From the NCBI GenBank assembly GCA_014360755.1, contig JACIWX010000003.1, forward strand, positions 215,678 to 279,677: DNA of 64,000 bases. The letters are read 5' to 3'. Shown here piece after piece: positions 41,948 through 50,644 of the stretch. Within the stretch, counting starts at the first letter, position 1. Each line of letters opens with the position of its first letter. The translations under genes were made by a program, and so were the position numbers. This DNA comes from Chloroflexota bacterium. Lineage in GTDB: Bacteria > Chloroflexota > Anaerolineae > UBA2200. The notes under the pieces were generated by a model. That model worked only from the letters and a program-made list of their open reading frames with translations. It searched no databases and was not told the DNA's origin.

Positions 41948-43654
41948 ATGAGTTGGCGACGTATGGATTTGCATATCCATACTCCCGCCTCGTCCTGTTA
42001 TCAACAACCCAACGTTACGTATCTGCAGATTCTACAAAAAGCCGAGGAGCGCGGCCTTGACATCATTGCCATTACGGACCACAACACGGTGGCTGGCATT
42101 GCTGCCATGAGGACGCGCATTCATGAGTTGGAATTGCTCGAGCGGCTGAAACGCTTGCGTAGCGAGGAAAAGCAAGAACTGGAAGAGTATCGGCGTCTGC
42201 AGAAAAAGATGCTCATTTTGCCCGGGTTCGAGTTCACAGCCACCCTGGGTTTTCACATCCTGGGCATCTTTCCGCCGGAGACCTCTGTCCGCGAGTTAGA
42301 GCATATCCTGCTTGACCTGAAGATCCCACCGGAGAAACTGGATCTTGGCTCTGGGGAAGTGGGGGCTACGGTGGATGTGCTGACCGCCTATCGCACCATT
42401 GCTGAAGCGGGTGGCTTGGTCATTGCGGCGCACGCCAATTCTGCACACGGGGTGGCTATGCGCGGTTACGATTTTGGTGGGCAGACCAAGATCGCTTACA
42501 CTCAGGACCCCCACCTACATGCGCTTGAGGTGACGGATTTGGAGGAGTCTGGTCGTCATACGACTGCGTCCTTCTATGACGGCTCAAAGCCGGAATATCC
42601 CCGGCGCATGCATTGCATTCAGGGCTCCGATGCTCACCGTCTGGATCGTGATCCGAAGGACGAGCATTCCCTTGGCATAGGCGATCGAGTAACCGAAATT
42701 CTCCTGCCCGAGGTTAGCTTCGAGGCGTTGAAAGAAGTCTTCCTCAGCGATGATTTCACGCGCACACGGCCTTACCGACCGACTGCGCCAGCCATGGACT
42801 ATGTCCGGGCGGCACAAGAAGCTGGGCCAAGTATTGTCCAATCCTTTCATGAGAGTATGGCGCGAAAAGGCGGACACTTGCGGGCTGTTCTCCGTGACGT
42901 GGTGGCTTTTGCCAACACCAATGGGGGCACAATCTGGGTGGGCGCCGGTTCAAAGCCCAAAAGCCGCATTGTGGGCGTTGAGCGTCCCGAGGAGGCGAGC
43001 CGCACTCTGCTTGCGGAGATCAGCCGCGCCGTTACGCCGCCTATCGAGGTGGGTATAGATATTGTCAAGTCTCAGGGTGCAAATGTACTGCGCGTAACGG
43101 TGCCCAAAGGTGAAAGTCCGCCCTACGCCTTGCATGGGGTGGAGATCTATGTGCGGCAGGAAACAGAAACGAGCCGTGCGCTGCGCGATGAGGTGGTACA
43201 GCTTGTCCAGCGAGCCCTCACGCCGTCGTTGGCACCGCAGAAGGCTCCTGCTGCACCATTGCCTCCTGCGGTGGTGACCGCATCTGTTCCTGCTATAAGC
43301 CAGGCGGTAGCTCCACCTCGCACAGGCGTGGAAATTGTAGAGGTGGCGGAACGCGAAGGGGTGAAATATTACACACTCAAAGACCTGCGCAATGGGAATG
43401 TAGTGCGGAATGTAACCCGCCCTTCCGCGCGCCGGTTGTGGCGCTATGCCATTACTGAGTTCGAGAATCAGCCGGTGCAGGTTGAGCAAGTCAAGTGGCG
43501 TGGGAACATTGGCTTGTGGAAGTCCTATCGTCGTGCGCGAAGCAAATACTATGATTTTGTGCAGCGCGGAAGCGATGGCCAGTTGCACGTCTACTATGGT
43601 GTCACGGAGGATGGCATCCACGGCGACTGGCGCCAGTTTGTTAAGGAGAAATGA
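41948..43654 (+). CDS. PHP-domain phosphoesterase fused to AlbA_2 domain
   Basis: About 568 aa. Residues 1-250 form a PHP domain: MDLHIHTPASSC, ITDHNTVAG, GFEFTA, AAHANSAHG and QGSDAHRLD supply the metal ligands. Residues about 290-420 are an AlbA_2 (divergent AAA-4, Schlafen-like) domain: FANTNGGTIWVGAG and VTVPKGESPPYALHGVEIY. The C-terminal 120 residues, ending with a basic patch WRGNIGLWKSYRRARSKYYD, resemble no fold recognised here. The start is uncertain: ATG 41948, or GTG 41918 overlapping the lon end. PHP plus AlbA_2 suggests nucleic-acid phosphoester hydrolysis. Confidence 0.78.
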   Translation: MSWRRMDLHIHTPASSCYQQPNVTYLQILQKAEERGLDIIAITDHNTVAGIAAMRTRIHELELLERLKRLRSEEKQELEEYRRLQKKMLILPGFEFTATLGFHILGIFPPETSVRELEHILLDLKIPPEKLDLGSGEVGATVDVLTAYRTIAEAGGLVIAAHANSAHGVAMRGYDFGGQTKIAYTQDPHLHALEVTDLEESGRHTTASFYDGSKPEYPRRMHCIQGSDAHRLDRDPKDEHSLGIGDRVTEILLPEVSFEALKEVFLSDDFTRTRPYRPTAPAMDYVRAAQEAGPSIVQSFHESMARKGGHLRAVLRDVVAFANTNGGTIWVGAGSKPKSRIVGVERPEEASRTLLAEISRAVTPPIEVGIDIVKSQGANVLRVTVPKGESPPYALHGVEIYVRQETETSRALRDEVVQLVQRALTPSLAPQKAPAAPLPPAVVTASVPAISQAVAPPRTGVEIVEVAEREGVKYYTLKDLRNGNVVRNVTRPSARRLWRYAITEFENQPVQVEQVKWRGNIGLWKSYRRARSKYYDFVQRGSDGQLHVYYGVTEDGIHGDWRQFVKEK

Positions 43655-43760
43655 TAACGTTCTTTCTCCGAAAGTTCTGACCACGCTTTTTATGCTCAGG
43701 CAATGGCGACGAACATTTGCCCGCCCGTAATGACAACAAAAACACGGAGATACAGACCTC

Positions 43761-44744
43761 ATGATCGAATTTGTCTTCCTCGGCACATCGGCTTCTGCAC
43801 CCTCTGTAGAGCGTGGACTCTCCGCCGCCATGGTCCTGTATGAGGACCAGCGCTTTCTCATAGACTGCGGCGAAGGGACGCAACGTCAGATTTTGAGAAG
43901 CGGACTTGGCTTCAAGCGGCTGGATAAGGTGCTGCTAACCCATGGGCATCTGGATCACATCCTGGGCTTGGGTGGGCTGGTATCCACATTTGCCCGTTGG
44001 GAAGCCGCCAATCATCTCCATATCTACGCAGGTGGCTGGGCTCTGGAACGCGTGCGGGATTTGATGAACGTAGTCCTGCGCGGTGGTGAGGTGCAAATCA
44101 AAATTGAGTACCACGAGATACAACCTGGCGTCATTTGGCACCGCCGTGGGTTGACGATCACTGCTTTCCCCGTCATCCACCGTGGCCCTGGCTGTTTTGG
44201 TTTCCTGTTTGAGGAAGCAAGCCATCGTCCTTTCTTGGTTGACGAGGCAGAACGGCTGGGCGTCCCGGCAGGCCCAGAGCGCAAATTGCTGGTGCAAGGC
44301 CAGGCGATTACCTTGGCAGATGGAACGGTGGTCTATCCGGAGCAGGTGTTGGGACCTTTGGTTCCTGGTGTGAAACTCGCTTGGGTGGGCGATGCGGCGC
44401 AGATTGATGGCTTGGTCGAGTACGTGGCTGGAGCAGATGCACTAGTCATTGAGGCGACTTATCTGGATGTGGAAGCGGATATGGCAGCACGATTTGGGCA
44501 TTTGACGGCTTCCCAAGCGGCTACCCTAGCTTACCAAGCAGGCGTCAAGCGACTGTACTTGACACACATCTCACGGCGATATTCACCCAGTCAGATTCTA
44601 GCCGAGGCTAGTCCTATCTTCCCCAATACCATCGTAGCCAAAGACCTGGATCACTTCCGCCTCACCCGAGCAGGGGACCGGGAACAAGAGCGGGTGGAGG
44701 CTGAAAGCAAAGCAACGGATGAGGAAACGCGTGCAATTTCGTGA
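43761..44744 (+). CDS. rnz: Ribonuclease Z
   Basis: 327 aa, the bacterial short form. tRNase Z trims tRNA 3' ends. The metallo-beta-lactamase motif is THGHLDHILGLGG, and later ligands are in VIHRGPGC, WVGDAAQ and YLTHISRRY. FLGTSASAPSVERGLSA is the typical start. The tail runs 26 bp into the following UbiD-type gene. Confidence 0.93.
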   Translation: MIEFVFLGTSASAPSVERGLSAAMVLYEDQRFLIDCGEGTQRQILRSGLGFKRLDKVLLTHGHLDHILGLGGLVSTFARWEAANHLHIYAGGWALERVRDLMNVVLRGGEVQIKIEYHEIQPGVIWHRRGLTITAFPVIHRGPGCFGFLFEEASHRPFLVDEAERLGVPAGPERKLLVQGQAITLADGTVVYPEQVLGPLVPGVKLAWVGDAAQIDGLVEYVAGADALVIEATYLDVEADMAARFGHLTASQAATLAYQAGVKRLYLTHISRRYSPSQILAEASPIFPNTIVAKDLDHFRLTRAGDREQERVEAESKATDEETRAIS

Positions 44745-46068
44745 ATTTCTCCACATGCTTCAACAGACAGGACAATTGTTGACCGTATCTCAGGAGGTTG
44801 ACCCCCACCTGGAAATGGCCGCTCTGATCCACCGATTGGGCGAACAGCCCGTGCTTTTTCAGCGGGTAAAGGGTTCCTCTTATCCGGTGGTCGCGGGTCT
44901 CTGCGCGCAACGGTCGCTCCTAGCTTCTGGCTTGGGGGTGACGAGAGAAGAATTGCTTTTCACATTGGCTCGTGCATTGAACAATCCTGTACCTCCTCCT
45001 CTTCTTGCGACAGCCCCCTGTCAGGAGGTGATTGAGGAGGTAAATCTGTACAAATTGCCCATTCTCATGCATTTGCCTAGCGACGGTGGGCCATACGTAA
45101 CCGCAGGGATAGCCGTTGTCAAGGACCCTGAGTTCGGTCGCAACGTGAGTTTTCACCGGCTGATGCGGCTGGATGCGACACATTTCGCCGTGCGCCTTGT
45201 CGAGGGGCGGGGAACCCATGCTGCGTGGCAAAAAACAGGCGGGGACTTGGAGATTGCCATCTGCATCGGCAACAGCCCAGCGGTGCTGCTTGCGGCAGCA
45301 ATGAGCCCGCCACCGGGGGTGGATGAATTGGCTATTGCCAATGCGCTCATGCCCACTCCCTTGGTCAAATGCCGTACCGTGGATTTGGAAGTCCCTGCAA
45401 ATGCGGAAATTGTGTTGGAAGGTCACATTACCCGCCAACTTGTAGAAGAAGGGCCTTTTCTGGACCTGACGGAAACGATGGATATGGTGCGCCGTCAGCC
45501 CGTGGTAGAAATCCATTGCATGACGCATCGTCAGGACGCGTATTATCAAGCCCTGCTGCCCGGGGGACTGGAGCACAAGTTATTGATGGGCTTGCCCCGC
45601 GAGCCCACGATCTACGCCGAGGTGCAAAAGGTGTGCGACTGCGTGGATGTGCTTCTTACCCCTGGAGGCGGTTCATGGTTACACGCGGTGGTGCAAATCC
45701 GCAAACATGGACCAGATGATGGCCAGTTGGCTATTCAAGCAGCCTTTCGCGGGCATACATCGGTGAAGCATGTGCTCGTAGTGGATGATGACATCAATAT
45801 CTACGATCCGGTGGAGTTGGAATGGGCTGTTGCTACCCGCCTGCAGGCGGATAGCGATGTGGTTATCTTGTCCAATCAAGGCGGTAGTTCATTAGATCCC
45901 TCGGCATGGCATGTCCCCGGCGAAAAGTCGCGCACGGCTAAGATGGGACTAGATGCGACCATCCCCTGGCGCAAGCCTTCTGGCGAACTGCGTAGCGAGG
46001 AAGAACGGGCAGCGTTTCGTAAGGTCAGATATCCGGCAGTGCCTTTGGAAAAGTATATCACGAAATGA
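44719..46068 (+). CDS. UbiD-family decarboxylase, candidate anhydromevalonate phosphate decarboxylase
   Basis: 449 aa. UbiD family: prenyl-FMN-dependent decarboxylase (EFLHMLQQTGQLLTVSQEVD, GPYVTAGIAVVKDPEFG, LAIQAAFRGHTSVKHVLVVD, GGSSLDPSAW). Family members include aromatic decarboxylases, but here it sits directly before both aconitase-X subunits and isopentenyl phosphate kinase. In the archaeal modified mevalonate pathway a UbiD-type enzyme decarboxylates trans-anhydromevalonate 5-phosphate to isopentenyl phosphate, so this role is inferred. It needs UbiX-type prenyl-FMN, not encoded here. Start ATG 44719; a GTG at 44731 with AGGA six bases before is also possible. Confidence 0.85.
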   Translation: MRKRVQFREFLHMLQQTGQLLTVSQEVDPHLEMAALIHRLGEQPVLFQRVKGSSYPVVAGLCAQRSLLASGLGVTREELLFTLARALNNPVPPPLLATAPCQEVIEEVNLYKLPILMHLPSDGGPYVTAGIAVVKDPEFGRNVSFHRLMRLDATHFAVRLVEGRGTHAAWQKTGGDLEIAICIGNSPAVLLAAAMSPPPGVDELAIANALMPTPLVKCRTVDLEVPANAEIVLEGHITRQLVEEGPFLDLTETMDMVRRQPVVEIHCMTHRQDAYYQALLPGGLEHKLLMGLPREPTIYAEVQKVCDCVDVLLTPGGGSWLHAVVQIRKHGPDDGQLAIQAAFRGHTSVKHVLVVDDDINIYDPVELEWAVATRLQADSDVVILSNQGGSSLDPSAWHVPGEKSRTAKMGLDATIPWRKPSGELRSEEERAAFRKVRYPAVPLEKYITK

Positions 46069-47324
46069 TGCCGTTGACGGAAGAAGAGCAAGCCATGTTG
46101 GCTGGCACACAAGGGCCAGCCGTGCAAAAAGCGATGCAGATGATCGTTGCCCTTGCCGAGATCTATGGTGCACAGGGCCTAGTGCCCATTGTCAGCGCCC
46201 AAGTGGCAGGCGTAAGTTATAAAAATTTGGGCGATGCCGGCTTGGAGTTTCTCGAAGAATGGGCGGCGCAAGGTGCGCGGGTCAGAGTGCCTACCTTCAT
46301 GAATCCAGCAGGCATGGATCTGGAACGCTGGCAAGAGATGGGCATTGCGCCCAAATTTGCGCGTCAGCAACAAAGGATCATCCAAGCGTTGATGACGATG
46401 GGAGTGGCGCTGACTTGTACCTGCACGCCCTACTTAGTTGGCTATGCTCCGCACCAAGGCGACCATCTGGCTTGGAGCGAATCCTCCGCAGTGAGTTTTG
46501 CCAATTCGGTATTGGGTGCGCGTAGCAACCGAGAGGGCGGTCCTAGTGCGCTAGCGGCGGCGATCACTGGCCGCACTGCAGCCTATGGATTGCATGTATC
46601 CGAAAATCGCCGCGCTACTCATGTGATCGAGGTTCACTGCCCCTTATGCAGCGAAGCGGACTATGGTGCGCTGGGGTACCTTGTGGGCAAGTCCGTTGGA
46701 GATGGCGTACCTTATTTCCGTTTTTTGGCACAGCCTCCTGTCTCGTCCCAAACGAGGGGAGAACTCCGCCTTGAGCATTTGATGGCATTGGGTGCAGCGA
46801 TGGCTGCCAGTGGTGCTGTAGCCTTGTACCATATCGAAGGTGTTACCCCAGAGGCTTCCTATGCGCTATCGCCAGCGGGTGAGTTGCCTGTGGTTTCCAT
46901 CACTGATATCACAGAAGGCTATATAGCGCTTGATTCGCCGCTGGACGAGATTGACTTTGTCAGCCTTGGATGTCCGCACAGCACGCTGGCTGATATCGAA
47001 AAAGCCGCAGCATTATTGGAAGGCAAACGCGTCAAAGCCACCCTGTGGATTACCACATCTCGTGCTATACGGGAGGTTGCAGAGCAAAGAGGGTTGGTGG
47101 CGCGCATCGAAGCAACGGGGGGAAAAGTATTTTCCGATACCTGTCTGGTTGTCGCTCCAGTAGAAGAGAGGGGCTTCAGGGCGATGGCGACGAATTCAGC
47201 CAAAGCAGCTTTCTATAGCCCGATGCATTCCAAATTGCAATGCCGCTTTGGCTCACTCGAGCAATGTATCCAAGCAGCGCTTAGCGGACGTTGGACGGGT
47301 GAGGGTAGGAACCTGAAGACATAG
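46065..47324 (+). CDS. Aconitase X large subunit, candidate phosphomevalonate dehydratase large subunit
   Basis: 419 aa. The catalytic aconitase-X (DUF521/AcnX_N) domain: GAQGLVPIVSAQVAGVSYKN, VRVPTFMNPAGMD, TCTCTPYLVGYAPHQGDH, SLGCPHSTLADIEKAA and FSDTCLVVAPVEE. Cys118/120, Cys303 and Cys360 fit the iron-sulfur ligands of the archaeal phosphomevalonate dehydratase. AcnX enzymes elsewhere act on hydroxyproline derivatives, but the neighbouring UbiD and IPK genes favour the mevalonate role. It overlaps the UbiD gene by 4 bp. Confidence 0.85.
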   Translation: MMPLTEEEQAMLAGTQGPAVQKAMQMIVALAEIYGAQGLVPIVSAQVAGVSYKNLGDAGLEFLEEWAAQGARVRVPTFMNPAGMDLERWQEMGIAPKFARQQQRIIQALMTMGVALTCTCTPYLVGYAPHQGDHLAWSESSAVSFANSVLGARSNREGGPSALAAAITGRTAAYGLHVSENRRATHVIEVHCPLCSEADYGALGYLVGKSVGDGVPYFRFLAQPPVSSQTRGELRLEHLMALGAAMAASGAVALYHIEGVTPEASYALSPAGELPVVSITDITEGYIALDSPLDEIDFVSLGCPHSTLADIEKAAALLEGKRVKATLWITTSRAIREVAEQRGLVARIEATGGKVFSDTCLVVAPVEERGFRAMATNSAKAAFYSPMHSKLQCRFGSLEQCIQAALSGRWTGEGRNLKT

Positions 47325-47341
47325 TGGGAAAATGGGGGAAG

Positions 47342-47728
47342 ATGATCAGACTACGCGGACGGGCGATTTACCGCGGTAAAGCACGCGGTTTGGCTTTGGT
47401 ATCCCCAGTACCCATTGGCTTTCTCGGGGGAGTGGATGCGGAAACGGGCAGGGTCATCGAGGTAGGGCATCCTTTGGAAGGGGAGTGCATCGCAGGCCGA
47501 GTGCTTGTTTTTCCCACCGGGAAAGGTAGCACGGTGGGTTCTTATACACTCTATCGCCTCGCCAAGGTGGGCAAGGCTCCGGCGGCGATCATCAATGCGC
47601 GCAGCGAAGCGATTGTCGCTGTGGGCGCGATCATGGCAGGCATTCCCATGGTGGATTCGGTAGATATCACCCAGATCCATACTGGCGATATCGTTGAGGT
47701 GGACGGAGAGGATATCACGGTTGGCTGA
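47342..47728 (+). CDS. Aconitase X small (swivel) subunit, candidate phosphomevalonate dehydratase small subunit
   Basis: About 128 aa. DUF126-type AcnX swivel domain: RLRGRAIYRGKARGLALV, LVFPTGKGSTVGSYTLYRLA and AIINARSEAIVAVGAIM. In the archaeal dehydratase it is a separate subunit, as here; in bacterial hydroxyproline-type AcnX it is usually fused. The frame opens with a GTG at 47324 that overlaps the large-subunit stop; the conserved region begins at ATG 47342. The stop lies just inside the IPK gene. Confidence 0.85.
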   Translation: MIRLRGRAIYRGKARGLALVSPVPIGFLGGVDAETGRVIEVGHPLEGECIAGRVLVFPTGKGSTVGSYTLYRLAKVGKAPAAIINARSEAIVAVGAIMAGIPMVDSVDITQIHTGDIVEVDGEDITVG

Positions 47729-48524
47729 ATTGGTCTTTGTAAAACTCGGGGGATCGTTAATTACTGACAAGAAGGTGGAGGCAACGCCTCGGCCTGAGGT
47801 AATCGGACGCCTGGCACAGGAAATTCGCGCTGCTCTGGACAAGCATCCCGACATGCGCCTGGTGTTGGGCCATGGAAGCGGGTCATTCGGCCATGTCGTG
47901 GCGCAGCGCTATCAGGTGCAGACGGGATGCACGGATTGGCGAGGTTATGCAGAGACAGGAGCAGCGGCTTCGCGGTTGAACCGTTTGGTTACCGACACTC
48001 TTCTGGCTGCTGGTGTCCCTGTGGTTTCGCTACAGCCTTCTGCGTCTGCCCGCTGTCGAGGTGGAAGCCTCATCGAGCTCAGCCTCTATCCAATCCAGAA
48101 GACTCTAGAACAGGGGTTGGTGCCGTTGGTTTACGGCGATGTGGCGCTAGATGAGTTGTGGGGCAGTACGATTATCTCCACGGAAATCATCTTTTCCTAT
48201 CTGGCTTATGCGTTGCTCCCGCAGCGCATTATCCTGGCAGGGGAAGTGCGCGGTGTCTACAGTGCCGATCCTCGCTTAAATCGGGAGGCGCGGCTGATAC
48301 CGGTCATTCGTGCCAGTCAGATGAACGGGGAAATGGGCATGCTTGGTGGATCGCATGGAGTAGACGTTACGGGCGGGATGTTGACCAAAGTGCATCTAAT
48401 GGTTGATCTCGTGCGCCATTTGCCTGGCTTACGGGTATATTTGTTATCGGGTCTGGAGCCTGGCTTGCTGCAACAGGCTCTAGAAAACCCCGATTTCAAT
48501 CCTGGCACACTAATTGCCTGCTGA
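47721..48524 (+). CDS. Isopentenyl phosphate kinase
   Basis: About 267 aa. Amino acid kinase fold: VFVKLGGSLITDK, GHGSGSFGHVVAQRY (contains the catalytic-region His) and GGSHGVDVTGGMLTKV are typical of isopentenyl phosphate kinase, which makes IPP from isopentenyl phosphate and ATP. It completes the set with the UbiD and AcnX genes before it. The start is probably TTG 47721, preceded by GGAGAGG; a TTG at 47694 is possible. It overlaps the AcnX small-subunit stop. Confidence 0.88.
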   Translation: MAELVFVKLGGSLITDKKVEATPRPEVIGRLAQEIRAALDKHPDMRLVLGHGSGSFGHVVAQRYQVQTGCTDWRGYAETGAAASRLNRLVTDTLLAAGVPVVSLQPSASARCRGGSLIELSLYPIQKTLEQGLVPLVYGDVALDELWGSTIISTEIIFSYLAYALLPQRIILAGEVRGVYSADPRLNREARLIPVIRASQMNGEMGMLGGSHGVDVTGGMLTKVHLMVDLVRHLPGLRVYLLSGLEPGLLQQALENPDFNPGTLIAC

Positions 48525-48562
48525 GTTTTTAGATTCAGTCCATCTCTCTTGGTTAGAGCGGT

Positions 48563-48591
48563 TTGTTTTCTGGCCCCAATACGGGTATAAT
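48563..48591 (+). promoter_or_regulatory. Promoter of the site-2 protease gene
   Basis: TTGTTT (48563-48568), 17-bp spacer, perfect TATAAT (48586-48591). The predicted leader to ATG 48685 is about 87 nt. It separates the mevalonate cluster from the next transcription unit. Confidence 0.5.
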
Positions 48592-48684
48592 GTCCCTGCT
48601 TGCAAGGCTTCTTTAGCCTCGTGGATGCCAGTTGAATGGTTATGTGCTGCTTATCGCTTTCACTTTTGGAGATACATAGAGATC

Positions 48685-49749
48685 ATGCTTATCAGTGCGG
48701 TTGCTTTCATTATCGTATTCAGCGCAGTAGTGCTCGTGCATGAATTAGGGCACTTCTGGATGGCGAGGCGAGGGGATATTGTTGTCCAGGAATTCGGGTT
48801 AGGCTATCCCCCTCGGCTGAAGACAGTGGCTGTGCGCAATGGGGTGGAATATACACTCAATGCCATCCCTGTGGGTGGCTTTGTGCGTTTGCTGGGCGAG
48901 GAAGACCCCAGTCATCCGGGGAGCTTTGCTAGCAAAAGCGCAGGGGTGCGTCTCCGTACTTTGTTGGCTGGACCTGTCATGAACCTGCTTTTGGCAGCCG
49001 CGCTTTTCATGTGCGCTTTCATGCTAGGGGAGCAGGTTGTTGAAGGCAAGGTGGTTGTATATTCGGTAGCACCTAATTCGCCTGCGGAGCAAGCGGGCAT
49101 ACGCGCGGGTGATGTGATCCTCGCCCTCGAGGGACAACAAATTGACAATGTGGTGGAGTTGGTCGAACTCACGCATGCTTTTCAGGGACGGGAGATCAGC
49201 GTATCTGTGCTGCGCGGCGATGAGCACTTGCTCGTTCGTCTGACGCCGCGTGTGCGGCCGCCTGAAGGCGAAGGCGCGATGGGCATTACTATTAGTATGC
49301 AGGAAGGTTATCAGGTGAAGACAGTGCACCATCCGCCTTGGGAAGCGGCGTGGCTTGGCGTACGTGAGGTGTGGGTGACCATCCTTTTGACCATTGCAGG
49401 CTTTGTGCAAATGTTTCGGGGTGCGATCTCGCCCAAAGAACTCACCGGGCCAGTGGGCATTTTTCAAATCAGTGGCATGGTTGCTCAGACCGGTCTAGTG
49501 AATCTGATACGTTTTACGGGGTTTCTGAGCGTCAACTTGTGCATTTTAAATTTACTGCCTATACCAGGGTTAGATGGCGGCCGTATCGCTCTCATCCTGC
49601 TGGAGAAAATTCGGGGCGGCAAACGCATGGCACCCCAGCAAGAGAGCCTGATTAATTTCCTGGGTTTAGTGCTGATTATGGCTTTCATGTTAATAGTGTC
49701 CTATTTTGATATTTTGCGTATCTCTAGCGGCGGGATTTCGTTGCCTTAA
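48685..49749 (+). CDS. RIP/site-2 metalloprotease (RseP-like, M50)
   Basis: About 354 aa. HELGH in the first membrane helix and NLLPIPGLDGGRI near the C-terminus form the zinc site. One PDZ domain (about 105-195; SVAPNSPAEQAGIRAGDVIL) sits between them. RseP-like proteases cut anti-sigma factors or signal-peptide remnants in the membrane. ATG 48685 fits the start of the first helix; the frame is open further upstream without conservation. Confidence 0.92.
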   Translation: MLISAVAFIIVFSAVVLVHELGHFWMARRGDIVVQEFGLGYPPRLKTVAVRNGVEYTLNAIPVGGFVRLLGEEDPSHPGSFASKSAGVRLRTLLAGPVMNLLLAAALFMCAFMLGEQVVEGKVVVYSVAPNSPAEQAGIRAGDVILALEGQQIDNVVELVELTHAFQGREISVSVLRGDEHLLVRLTPRVRPPEGEGAMGITISMQEGYQVKTVHHPPWEAAWLGVREVWVTILLTIAGFVQMFRGAISPKELTGPVGIFQISGMVAQTGLVNLIRFTGFLSVNLCILNLLPIPGLDGGRIALILLEKIRGGKRMAPQQESLINFLGLVLIMAFMLIVSYFDILRISSGGISLP

Positions 49750-49759
49750 GGCTTGTCAA

Positions 49760-50590
49760 ATGCGCTGTGAGGCTTGTGGTGCTGAAGTAAAACGGGGATT
49801 AAAGGTGTGTCCTGAGTGTGGGGCTACTCTGAAACGCTCCAGACTTTTTGGACGGCCGTTGCGTTGTCGCTCCTGTCAGGCACGAGTGCCATCCGGCTTG
49901 AGCATTTGCCCGTATTGCGGCGCGCCACTAAAGCGAAGTTGGCGCGGAGTATTTCAAGGATTGATGTTGCTGGTTGCTGTGTCCATAATCTATCTGTTGA
50001 TGCATTACGTGCCGTGGGCTAGGCTACGGGCGTTGTCGCACCACGTGCAGATACAGATCCCAGCTGTCGCCTTTTTGGCGACCCCTACATTCACTGCATC
50101 GCCCAGCCCTACATGCACACTGACCGCAACAGGAACGGCAACGCCTTCACCAACAAGCACACCGTTGCCTCCCACTGATACGCCTACTATGCCGCCGCCA
50201 ACCGCCACACGGCGCCCGGCTCCGACGCGTACACCCAAACCGCCCTTTGATGCTCCGCGCCTGACTGGACCAGAGAACCAGGCAGAGTTTCATGGGAGCG
50301 ATGCCCAGATTCAACTGAGCTGGGCTGCAGTAGGTACGCTGGCTGAAGATCAATGGTATGCCGTGAGCCTGCGCTTTACGGCGGGTGGCACCGTGCGTTA
50401 CACTGGCACTTGGACGAAAGAGACGAGTTGGCTAGTTCCACGCGAGGTATATACCCAGGCTGGCCAGTCAGAGCGCGCATTTCACTGGGACGTGACGGTA
50501 ATGAGGCAGACGGGCATCAAATCAGATGGCGGTCGTGAAGGGGTTGCCCTGAGCCCATCCAGCGAGACGCGCATTTTCTTCTGGTATTAG
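49760..50590 (+). CDS. Double zinc-ribbon membrane protein with exported C-terminal domain
   Basis: About 276 aa. Two zinc ribbons at the N-terminus (CEACGAEVKRGLKVCPECG and CRSCQARVPSGLSICPYCG), one membrane helix (FQGLMLLVAVSIIYLLMHYV), a Thr/Pro-rich linker, and a C-terminal beta domain (QIQLSWAAVGTLAEDQWYA) of fibronectin-like style. It starts 10 bp after the protease stop. Function unknown; the topology suggests a cytoplasmic sensor linked to an outside domain. Confidence 0.78.
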   Translation: MRCEACGAEVKRGLKVCPECGATLKRSRLFGRPLRCRSCQARVPSGLSICPYCGAPLKRSWRGVFQGLMLLVAVSIIYLLMHYVPWARLRALSHHVQIQIPAVAFLATPTFTASPSPTCTLTATGTATPSPTSTPLPPTDTPTMPPPTATRRPAPTRTPKPPFDAPRLTGPENQAEFHGSDAQIQLSWAAVGTLAEDQWYAVSLRFTAGGTVRYTGTWTKETSWLVPREVYTQAGQSERAFHWDVTVMRQTGIKSDGGREGVALSPSSETRIFFWY

Positions 50591-50644
50591 GGGTTGATCA
50601 GCGGGTTTTGTAAACCGCTTGAGAAGCACGAGGAGTATGGTTCT

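Noticed and set aside
46065-47728. AcnX pair as a hydroxyproline-type dehydratase
   Set aside because: Split subunits and the adjacent UbiD and isopentenyl phosphate kinase favour the phosphomevalonate role, although phylogeny is needed to be certain.
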